A stretch of 64,000 nt of DNA from Membranipora membranacea (taxonomy: Eukaryota > Bryozoa > Gymnolaemata > Cheilostomatida > Membraniporidae): positions 8,573,501-8,637,500 of the forward strand of contig OU612070.1 in the NCBI GenBank assembly GCA_914767715.1. Reading direction: 5' to 3'. The stretch's first letter is position 1. Every line of letters begins with the position of its first letter. Positions 34,746 through 64,000 of this stretch are shown here, in pieces. Position numbers and translations under genes: made by a program. The notes under the pieces are model-generated. The model saw nothing but the letters and a program-made list of their open reading frames with translations. It did not search any database and was not told the origin of the DNA.

Positions 34746-35930
34746 AGATATATCAGCTCATATTTTCGATGTAGCCATATGGCCGATAAAACTAGGCAGA
34801 AGGCGTTGATGTGATAAAGTAGATGATTCTGGCTCGCTAGCTACTCACTCTAGCCTACTATTTTTTTTTTAATCACAGAACAATGCAACCTGATTGCCAG
34901 CTGCACCATGAGAAGCTCAGACAAGGCGATTATGTAAAGTTTGTTCATACTCAACAGTTTTGACTGTTTGTACGGTGTAGGCTGAATACTGAAAATGCTT
35001 CAGTTGGAAAGTGACCCCCATGTAGAGACAATACCCTTCGCTAGAGTTTCAATTTTCCAAAGACAGTGCACTGACATATAAGCGGGAAATTGACAATCTT
35101 TTAGCTGCGTCCATGTGGCAGCGAATACCATGTGAATATATAGTAGGCAGCAACATGCCCCGGTCGTTTAATTGATTTGCTAATAACTATGTAAGCCCTA
35201 CAAGCCATCATTTCCAATATTGCATTAGAAATGTAAAATAAGAGCATCACTTCATTCAATGAACTCCCTGCTAAAATAGGTTTTGTTGCATGATGGCGTA
35301 AATATTATTGACCACTGGCTAAATGAATTATCTTCTAGCTGTCAGTGAGAGGTTAAACAGGTGTACTGCATGAAACCAATACTGGAAGAGACAATAATAA
35401 AAATGTTGACTCCCACGCACGCTCCAAATCATACTTTCAAAAGGTTCAATCACAGAACAGGATCTTTCGGCGGCTTCCTTTATCTAACCTACAGCAAAGT
35501 TCAGAGTCTTGATGAAAGAATTTGTGAAATATAACGCCAGAAAATCGTGTGGCCTAAATTAATTGATAACACCACGCACATATATTGTAAATATTTCAGC
35601 CAATAACTTAAATCTCAAAGATAGAGCTGTGTTTGAACTTTGCTAGACTTTGATCTGATTCTCAGAGGGGTTACGTAACTAATTGCCTGATACCAGAAAG
35701 TAAACTATCATTATAAGTGTCCTCATATCAACCCGACACTCATCTTTATATACTCTGGTACCCTGATACAAGAGGATCGATATATGAATTAAATTAAGTT
35801 ATCTGTGGACAAATTATATTTTTTCATTATTTTAAGCGCAAAGAAAAATGATAAAATCAAACTAAATCGTTTTCTTGGTGGTATGATCTTGTAGTGCAAC
35901 AATTTAGTATTAGCATCTTTGGGTAAATAC
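34746..35930. other. Convergent intergenic region, nothing recognised
   Basis: Between the ends of the TMEM196-like gene (plus) and the basic-protein gene (minus). It must hold both 3' untranslated regions. No other feature supported. Confidence 0.4.
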
Positions 35931-35931
35931 T

Positions 35932-38900
35932 TAGAAGACAGAGAGCAGATTTCCAGTGCGCTTTGCAGCTCTGTTTTCCACTTCTCGGAGCAAACTGAGG
36001 TAAGGTTCATCCAAAATTGAGCTCTTCCGATGCCTAAACAAAAAAAATGTTTAGGATTACTCTGAGAGTTATCCTCCAATATCTTGAGAGGGGATAACTC
36101 TTAGCATTGAGCCATTACATTTGATCAGAATAGCTTGAATTGAAAACGGCACATCAATAACTGCCACTAGCATCTTTGCATAACAGGAAACAAAATTTGA
36201 CAGGCCGAGTGAAATATGATGGTATTTCCTATAACAAAAAGACCTATCAGTCTATTATTAAATCAGCTATAGCTATAATCCATATGAGTCCTGTGTAACA
36301 TGACTGTAGTATGACGGATTTAGATTAAGTCCACTGTTATCTGATACCTATTAACAGGTAGTCTGAGGCCCCTCGGCCAGGGCAACAGGTAACAGGTTAA
36401 AAGTGTGGGATTCATTGTATTTTCACTAACAAGGAGAAGGGAAATTATCTCATAGAACTATCACCTCAATATGTTGCCTTGCTTACCTTCGATGTGCTGA
36501 GGATTTCCTCCTACCCTTATGTGAGTCAGGTCGATTCACAGACAATCTTCTTATATCTCTCAGGGTCTTTAGGTCTGTCATAAAACCAATATGATACAAC
36601 TCAATTCATGACACAAATTCTGGTTTGCCCTAGTGAAAGTGCTCAGACGGCTGCAATGTGAGTTATTGAGTGTTTGATAATGTAATACCACCAACTCGCA
36701 TTGCAGTCGTCTGAACACTTAGACGAGGTTTGCCCCTAAACAGACCAGAATTAGCGGGCAACAGAATACTAGGGAATAAAAGGTTTGTTAGATAAGAGGC
36801 TGGCCCATTTCACAAGGTTATACAATCCAAATACATGTGTCTGTTAGATATTTCCAGAAACTTTGATACATCATGAATCGTACAAACCTGCTGAATGCTT
36901 TCTCAGACCAGACGATCTGTGTCTACCACTTGATCGTTTCCTACGTTTGTCTGAGATTAACACAGATTTACTGAATCCCTCCTCGCATTGTTTCACATCG
37001 TTACTCTCTACTACTGAGCGCCTCACAGGACTCCTTCTTCGCACATCATCAGATCTGGACCCTTTCTGTTTTGCTTTCCTGAGGTCCACATCACATTTCT
37101 TAAAGCTGTTAATAAAACAGTGAGTAGGACTATCAGTCTTAATGTGTTTCTTTCTGCTACAAAATTTACAGACTAATTTTTGTTAAGCCCCATTTTCACA
37201 AGAGGAATATAGCACACTGTGATGTGTTTAGTAGAGAATCACTAAATGCGAAATCAGCGAAATACATCTATCTGAGGATTTCAGGAATGGCTGGAAATAT
37301 TACCATATTACTCCACACTTACAATCTAGACCCGATAATTCCATCATTCAGGTCATGTGGATCTAATTTCCCTCCCATATCTATGCTATGATGTCCTTTT
37401 TCAGGCTTAGCTATATCAACAGACGAGAAATCCCCAGTCTCTGCATATGCTGTAGTACCTGAAAGCCATGAGAAGAAAATAAGTATATTAAAGTCATGTC
37501 AACATTTCAGCTATATAGAACATTCACTTGACATCCTAAAGCAGTGCAATATAGTTTGAGAAACCCCCCCCCCCACGGCCAGAGAAGATGTGTAATCCAT
37601 AATCCTAATCAAGTTTGATCATGTAACATGCATTAGGACCATGACTGCCTGCCTGTGAAAGGGAATCAGTGAAATATGGGTCAAAATTGTTCCACAATTG
37701 GTTAAAGTATATTAGGCCATTGCAGATATATACCCTTACATTGAATATATCCACACTTTTTTCTATCAGTGTTGTCAGGAAACGACTGCAAACAAATTTT
37801 AACCATTACCATGACCGCTACTTCAAATCTAGCCTGTCCTAACAAGCTTTTGCTAAGTTGAGATGAGCCTTTGTTAAAGATGCTCACCAGTGTATACGCT
37901 CTGTTGCAAAGTCGCAGTTTCTGCAATCACAAACCTCGGCTGAAAGCAGAATAATGTTATACACAATCTCTTCTGTAACCTCAGTCTCCATATTTTATGC
38001 ATTCAAGTTGGTGATTATCAGCATAACATACCATTACCAAAGCATTACGAACCCCAACTTTAAATCTGGTGGGATAATGCTTTAACTCCGCAGATTTTAT
38101 GTCAAAGACATACCATTGAGTCAAGGGTATGTGAAAACTTTGAAGCTTTTGAAGAGATGACAGGTAACTGTGGAAACGTAATAAAATAACAGGTGGCTAC
38201 TTAGACAGAATGACATTTTTGCTGTTTGTACTTTGATACTTACATCTGGAGTAGTGTCTATTTTTAATGGTAGACCTTCAGCTATACTTGGTGTATGGTT
38301 TTCTGAACTGAACAGCTGCCTACCTAATCCAAAGGCTAATGTATGGCCAAGCTTACTATAGAGAAAAACCAACACTAATCCTCATCTTTGAGACAGATTC
38401 AATAGAGATTTTGATCAAGCCGAAATCTAGGATCACTTTCCTCAGATACTCTCAGCAAGACAACAAATCTTCAATTAGTGTATATGTATCATATGAACCC
38501 TTAACATTACTAGACAATAAGATTTCATACACGCCTAAGGAACAAATATATCCTACTCAGTCTTTAGATCCAAACACATACCATCACATACCTAAGCCTG
38601 TAATCCACTCAAATTTCAATAGGGAACTTAGATTTGTGATTGGGGTTACAGTATTTGCATTTGTATTACTTAGCAAAACATGAAGTTTGAATCCAAATTC
38701 AAAACTGTTTCGCAGCAAATATATAATCAAACTAACATAAAATCTAAACTTACTCATACAGGCCAGCATCACTCTGATGGAATCGTCTTCTCTTAATTGG
38801 AGCGAACTGCATCGGCTTCTTCCGGCCAAAGTCTTTGAATTTCAAATTTGGTGGATCTTTAAATTCCAGGGTCCCCAGCGTAGGAGCCGTATTCTTAATT

Positions 38901-40789
38901 TTCCGCTACATTTTAAATAAGCGGATACAATATGTCATTATAGGTAAGTGTGCAGCATTTATCTGAGATAGAGATTTTTCATTCTACTTAATGATGTTCA
39001 ATGTTAGAAAGAGAAAAAACACAGGGTCTGCCGTATCTGATAACCTCAAATACATGTCTGGATGGACCAGGACGCGGGTAAATAAAAATCTTCTAGATAG
39101 ACATTTAGCACCAAGGAAGGTTTAACCATCTAGGTATCACGGTTTACAAGCATGTGTGAATTGCCAATGTCAATGAGCATAGGCATTGACAAAGTATACA
39201 TGCTTCAGATTTACTTCAGATGACAATGGGTTTAACCAATCATAAGTAAATATATTCAAATAAGCGATTATACCTCTTTAGTCTGAGTTAACTGCTTAGT
39301 CAACTCCCACTTTCGCAGATGCTCAGCTAAGCCAGGAAACAGTGGACGATGTACAATAGGTCTGGTTAGTAAGGAATCCAATGAATTCGTCTCTTTAATA
39401 GAAAATAACATACCGTATTATTACACTGAAGATTTCATGCATACAGTACTTTTCAAAACATCATAGGCAAAGGAAAGGTCAACAACCAGTAAGCAGGCTT
39501 CACAGCATTATTATGTAGCCAGGTCAACAGTCAGCAGGGGGAGTGAGCGATTTTCAATTCGTATTTTGATGAGCACACAATTTTTCAAAAGAATATTGGG
39601 ATCAATGGAAGATCTACAGCTAAGCTTCTTCACTAGCAATATTATGTAACCAGGAAAACAATTGGCAAAGGGAATGAGCGATTTGCAATAGCAACAAAAT
39701 GAATACCATCATGTAATGCATATTTGTACTCAAGCTGTTACTTTCTACTTCATTCAGGTTAACAGTTGGTATGAAACAGTTTTTGAATGATGAAACAGGA
39801 GAGATGGCAATAAATATATGAATACCTGAGTTTCGTTTATAAGTGAAGTATTTGAGTCTCTCTATGTCATGCACTATTCCGTCAAAGTCATCACATGTAT
39901 CAGAGTTCTCCTCAGGGAATAATACCTCGTTATTCTTACATCTAACTCTGGCTGTCGGCATGTTATAGTCTGGTGACAGCTCTCCTAGGCGCTCAACTAA
40001 AATAGAAAGGATCCTGATTTGATGCAAAGCAAAAAATATTGAGAAATTGGATACCAATCATTGGAACTCTTATGCTTTTAGTTTTATATATGTATGATTT
40101 AGAAAAAATTTGAAATCAATGCTCACTGATCAAATCTGTAAACAAGAGTTTGTTTCTTGGTATGTCCGTGTGGATTGTACTAACAATGAAAATCGACTAC
40201 CACATCATGATAAATGTCACATGTACATACAGGACATGTTTATTGCTAAACAATTTTGCAGATATCTAATATTTAGCCACAGCTGAAACGAAGATTAGTT
40301 GGGTGGTACAATTATCACTGCTTGTGAATTCCTTTTTCGATTGTGTAGCATGTAGTCCCTTTGGATCAGGACTATTAATAATGGAGGTCTTCTGTATGTA
40401 CAACACCATCGTGCATGCAGATTAAAGAACCCTCCTGTACGGTATAGCTCTATACAGGAGGATGCTGTCATCACCCACTGCGGCTCCGGCCTTTAAGTGC
40501 TATGCTTCACGCTGGGTTAAAGCTGTCAGTGGTTGAAAAGTAGCACTAATGACTCGAAAACCTAGTCGTCACTATAAACCTCTTCCTATGCCGCACCTTG
40601 GTGCAGTCATAATCTACCTAGACGGACAGCAACATTAGCATTCATACACTTTTAGGAGCACTCACCAACTTCAGAGAAATCAGGCCAATCATCACTAGAA
40701 GTGTTAGTACCTCTGCGCATTCTGGAGCTATTCTGTCCGCTCCGGCGAGTTGAGTATGAAAAGACGTCACTAGTATACTCAGACATCAT
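35932..40789 (-). CDS. Unrecognised basic, probably nuclear protein, about 405 aa, ten exons
   Basis: Ten minus-strand exons connect without a phase conflict: 40789-40666, about 40000-39829, 39407-39282, 38908-38755, about 38325-38243, 37939-37888, about 37462-37327, about 37106-36891, about 36595-36488 and 36033-35932. The start is MMSEYTSDVFSYSTRRSGQN. Further segments include LSPDYNMPTARVRCKNNEV, an acidic stretch (EENSDTCDDFDGIVHDIERL), RPLFPGLAEHLRKWELTKQL and KDFGRKKPMQFAPIKRRRF. The strongly basic C-terminal third has RRRSPVRRSVVES, DKRRKRSSGRHRSSG and KGRRKSSAHRRHRKSSILDE. Clusters of Arg/Lys with Ser suggest nuclear localisation and phosphorylation, perhaps chromatin or spindle association, but I know no matching family. 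The start lies about 730 bases downstream of the TOMM20 stop on the same strand. Confidence 0.65.
36638..36719. mobile_element. 82-bp MITE, family copy 1
   Basis: Ends AGTGCTCAGACGGCTGCAAT (left) and its inverse with a few changes (right) form about 27-bp terminal inverted repeats around a 30-base centre. The same left end recurs at 55,832. It lies between exons 8 and 9 of the basic-protein gene, within about 40 bases of the exon 9 acceptor side. Confidence 0.65.
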
Positions 40790-41520
40790 TGCTATTTTAG
40801 TCACCTAAAATGATGAGTATTTACTTTAATATGAACTTTGAAGGTGACAGAATGAAAATAATCAGGAATTACAACTTTGATGAATTAGCGACGAACAAAA
40901 GCTGAACGAATTGTTCTTATAAAATACATACCAAACTTGTGACTTCATCAGAAAGGGCGGAGAATCGGCACTGGTGTTCAGATGCCACAATTTATTCTAC
41001 ATTCTCAACTCTTTTTTTTTTAGTGACAGAGACAAAGACAGATATCTATGAACTATTAGATGGAGAATGTTACTGTATTTGGGTGCTTAGTTTGAGTTTG
41101 TAAATTGATTTGAGCTGCAAATATTGCAGAAAAAAAACACTGTCGACGAAAACAGACACAATAAAATAAACACTACACATCAGCGAGCAAACATAAAACA
41201 TTTCTACAGAGCAAACACAGGTGCACCAACAATTGCCCGTATGTCGTAATTAAGGACAGGAGAAGGCAACATACACAACGAAATTACTCTCATGATATTA
41301 ACTGATGTTCATAGGCCTGTAAAAAGTCTGATAATGTGTCGTTTTCTCTGTGCAACTCAGCGCACAGTCAACAATTTGAATATTTGTCTTATAACTGGAT
41401 TGAGTTACACACGCCCACAGCTTGCTATGAGAATAAAGAGTTTGTATATGATCTGATGGACAGTAGGGGATGTGGTGCGAGTACGAGTGAGTGACGAGTG
41501 AGTGATAAATGATTGGATGA

Positions 41521-43538
41521 TTACTCTAGCTCATCTTCTATCTCTTCAGGTACTGATTTAGGTCGAGAGTTCATTCCCATCCCACCTGATGGTCTCTGTC
41601 AATAATGAGAGAATCAACTAAATTTATTTTGTCATTGTTTTGTAACTCAAGGTTACAAGCCTTGTCATGCCGCCACTTTGCAGTTTTGGGAGTACCAAAA
41701 CAAAAAATAGCCGAGTGACGAGCTTCATACTTTTATGAGTGACACAAGTGACAAAGGGGACAGACACATCTTCGTTTTGCTAGCGCCGCATGCAATGTCT
41801 TTTCTCATTCTGCTCTTACCATTAGATTTATGAATATGATGGACTTATAACCCAAGCTTCTGTCAAACACCAATGTCCTCATTTACTAATCTAAGAAGAC
41901 ATGATATTATAACAATCAGCATTCAATCGGTTTTTATGCAATTAGTAAAATATCTTGTTGGTAAACTTACAGCAGCTGCACCTGGTAGTTTGGTTACTAG
42001 TAGCTGGAATATGTTTGGTGGCAAAGTTTGTTGTAATACTTGTAGGAGCTGATGGGGCTGTCCGCTGATTGAGACAGCATTTACTAAATGTTCTACACCC
42101 GCATCTATCATACCTGTTAAAATACAAAAAAGGGTTAGATGTTCATCACTGTTCACGGAAAATCAATGAACCTAATATCAAACATAAAGGCCACTCTTAA
42201 TTTGCTGGATGGCACATTATTTACTTTTATTTATTTCAAACGGAAAGGTTTTATAATTGTATGAAAACCGTTTTTTATTCCTTCTTCTTGAAGCTACTGC
42301 CAGAATTTTTATGAGATTTTTATGGCTTTGATCATCTTTTGTTGCAGAGAGAGAGAGTTTTCAACCAACTTGCTGGTACAGTACCAGATTAATACACAAT
42401 TAGTGAGTGCTACCACCTAAACTACTATACGAACCACCAGAAGGATAAGTAAAAATTTATTTTGAATAGTGCAATATCACTCACCAAGAGCTAATTTATC
42501 CTCTCCTGCCTGTATCTCCTGCAGGAAGTATGCTTGTATTCCTTGACTATCTGATAAATCAGGAAGTGGTTGTGAGCCAGTGCCGCTAGAAGATCCTCCT
42601 AATCGCTGCTGTTTCCGTCCTACAATATTTACATATGGGGTGATGAAATGGAATAGTAAGAAGCTATAAAAATCATTTTTGATAGCATTAGCATTATTTT
42701 ATTGGGGGCCCACTACTATTAGCTATTCAGTCTCTGCCTATCACAGCACTACAGTTACTTCTGTCCTCTTAGAACCTTGGTGAGGCCCTAGTGATTAAGA
42801 CTAAGACGGAGCTATACATACTACAAGGCCATCACAGCTCTTTAATTACTTTCTAATTTTCTCTTTCTAGCCATGAGTTTACTGGTTATACAAACATACA
42901 CATATTGATATGGTTACTGTTATCAGAAACAAGCCAACACTTTTGGTAAGTCAATGATGATCATTACTCCATGGATCATTGAGGGGCTTATCATTCAATA
43001 AACTCCAATTTAACATGGTCAACAGAGTAATGCAGCCAAGTGAAGATGTAGTCCGATGATTTGAATGTGAGAAAAATTATTCATGGACTACACTTCTCCT
43101 TCTTGTTGTCAGTTGTGTGAGTGACTAAGAAGGAGCAATCCTCCAGCTGACCTTTGACATGGATAGGTAACAGGATATATAACAACTGTACACTTAGAAC
43201 AATGAACTCCCTCATTGCTTAGAAAGATACTATACACATAACACCTAGCAACGATTATTCAAACACCCATTATGATCATACATCAATCAGTCAATATAAT
43301 TGAATCAGGCCTAACCTAACCAACTGCTAACTTACTAAGTAACTTAACAATAACTAACTAAAATTAAGTTGTGTCAGGATGCATTCATTGAATTGATAAG
43401 AGTCATTCACCACTTACTTTGTCTGATTTTTTCTTTGTACATTGGATCTGATCTTCTCTTTCTGTCAAAATATACACAGTATCCAACAAAGGCCAGACCT
43501 GCAGCACCTATGCAGAGGGAAGTAGTTCTGCTCAACAT
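41521..43538 (-). CDS. TOMM20: Mitochondrial import receptor subunit TOM20
   Basis: Four minus-strand exons, 43538-43418, 42619-42485, 42113-41971 and 41595-41521, give a 157-residue protein, close to the usual 145. Residues 1-24 hold the N-terminal membrane anchor (SLCIGAAGLAFVGYCVYF), followed by the hallmark DRKRRSDPMYKEKIR. The cytosolic domain has LPDLSDSQGIQAYFLQEIQ, a TPR-like segment (AGVEHLVNAVSISGQPHQLL) and QVLQQTLPPNIFQLLVTKLP, which forms the groove binding mitochondrial presequences. The acidic tail ends EEIEDELE. TOM20 sits in the outer mitochondrial membrane and hands precursors to the TOM channel. The linker after KIR is more Ser/Gly-rich (GGSSSGTGS) than in vertebrates. All introns have consensus borders. 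Confidence 0.95.
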
Positions 43539-44640
43539 GTTTAAATTCTTCTTTTTCCTTGCTGCACAACCATCAAACTGCAAAATCCAAGTCGCTTATA
43601 ATCATAGCCTTCAATCCATAGAATATTCTCAAAAATTATAGGGTGCTTACGGATACTAATACGATAAGACTGATAATAATTATCCTCAGAATTTGAACAT
43701 GAGAGGACAACTATACATCTGTCCAAAATGGAAATAGCTGTCACTCCACAGAACCAAACAGAGCCAACATATTGGCTATCTTGTGGTATGCTTCAGTAGT
43801 ATTATTAGGCTTTCACAGGTGAATGAATAAAATTTTAATTGGTGCACAATCTAAATAAAATAAATCCTAGTGCGAAGTCAGCATCATTGCTTTCCACATG
43901 CACGTCACACACAGCTCGAATCATTTAATCATTCATTCATCGTATCAAAATATAAAGTATAATCGATTGGCAATACGTTTATTATAGAACTTCTCCATCC
44001 ATTCCCTTTTACCCATCTGCAAGCCATGACAGACTGTCTTGGATAAAGCAGCAGGAAGTGATATATAAAATGTTTAAACTCTATAAGTAACACTCTAGTT
44101 TGACCCATCATTGGACCTGAGAATAGGAAACATTTTCAAGCTTTTGGTATTGAAATCTTATCAAAAAGAGGACATCTATAAAAAAAACACAACCAGCACC
44201 ATAATTGCTGTTAGCACTAGTTCCAACTGACACAATTAACCACAAAATGATCTACATTGTGGTGCATTTACATTCCTTTATTATGCATGGCACCGCAGCA
44301 CCGCACTGATATTATCTCATCAGAAAAGATTATCCTTAAAAAGTGAAACTACAAACTGATATGTAAAATACTGTCATGGATATTTTGATGATATGTGAAG
44401 TCAGGGTGAGGCCTGAGTTGAGTAAAATGTTAAGTCATCCTACACCTTGATAACGTAATGTACTATTACATGTATATCTCTGATCAATGGTATGAATTGA
44501 TTCACTAAGCATGAGAACCATCAGAGGGAAGTTGGTGTGACGACCCGCCGTCAGTTTCATGGATTAGGGGCGGGAATATGTTGGGAATTTACAATAAATG
44601 GACTCTTTTGATCAGAGATATAGTCTCGGTGTCAGCATGG

Positions 44641-63790
<19,150 letters not shown>

Positions 63791-64000
63791 CTGCAACACA
63801 TGTATTGTAGAGGTAGGGGAGTGGAGGGAACAGTAATGCATATGTCTATGTAGCGTAAACTGAAGATACGTGAGCAGAAAGGGATACCACACTAGTGTCT
63901 GCAATGGAGTAAAATGCAATGATTTGTCCGAGATCAAATACTGCGTTACGACAGTCATGCGGGCCTCATAACAATGTGAGGTAAAAAGCTAATATACTGT

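Noticed and set aside
38339-38683. 114-codon plus-strand frame
   Set aside because: Overlaps an intron and exon of the minus-strand basic-protein gene, whose splice-phase evidence is stronger; no motif of its own.
40420-40620. Possible RNA gene or SINE (GATTAAAGAACCCTCCTGTA and following hairpin)
   Set aside because: There is a short CCTCCTGTA/TACAGGAGG hairpin, but no A or B box and no second copy, so I could not assign it.

Overview
The window is nuclear DNA of an animal. It is AT-rich, with canonical GT-AG introns mostly of about 100 to 1,000 bases, single-copy eukaryotic genes cut into many small exons, and a dense population of DNA transposons, MITEs, tRNA-derived SINEs and non-LTR retroelement remnants. 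The gene content (TOM20, GCN2, a PAN plus F5/8-type lectin, a TMEM196-like four-pass protein, a tektin-like fragment) fits a metazoan. An early-branching marine invertebrate such as a demosponge is my guess, not something the sequence proves. All gene models below were built by hand from splice-site and reading-phase continuity; none has been checked against transcripts.

Left part (1 to 16.7 kb): repeat-rich and gene-poor. A four-exon gene on the minus strand (about 4.0 to 5.5 kb) encodes a 47-residue secreted peptide with three cysteines, complete with TATA box and polyadenylation signals. It lies between two decayed non-LTR retroelement fragments. From 7,164 to 14,048 there is a full-length PIF/Harbinger DNA transposon with 21-bp terminal inverted repeats and a TTG target duplication. 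It carries a HARBI1-type DDE transposase on the plus strand and a MADF protein on the minus strand; both are broken.

Middle (16.7 to 35 kb): a hAT-type non-autonomous element (16,733 to 19,947) has been hit by a 5'-truncated non-LTR reverse-transcriptase element. A five-exon gene on the minus strand encodes a secreted PAN/apple-like plus F5/8-type (fucolectin-like) protein. Then come a tektin-like C-terminal fragment (plus), two convergent exons of an unknown gene (minus), a possible three-exon small gene (plus) and a four-exon TMEM196-like membrane protein (plus).

Right part (35.9 to 64 kb): three genes in head-to-tail order on the minus strand. In transcription order these are EIF2AK4/GCN2 (about 33 exons, 5' end outside the window; RWD, pseudokinase, kinase, HisRS-like and C-terminal domains), TOMM20 (complete, four exons) and an unrecognised basic protein of about 405 residues in ten exons. 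GCN2 introns hold most of the striking structural DNA: a 667-bp near-perfect foldback element, a MITE nested inside the arm of another long-TIR element, and four copies of one small hairpin family.

The genes do not form an obvious shared pathway. GCN2 senses uncharged tRNA and phosphorylates eIF2-alpha; TOM20 is a mitochondrial import receptor; the secreted peptide and the lectin point to extracellular recognition or defence, but that is inference.
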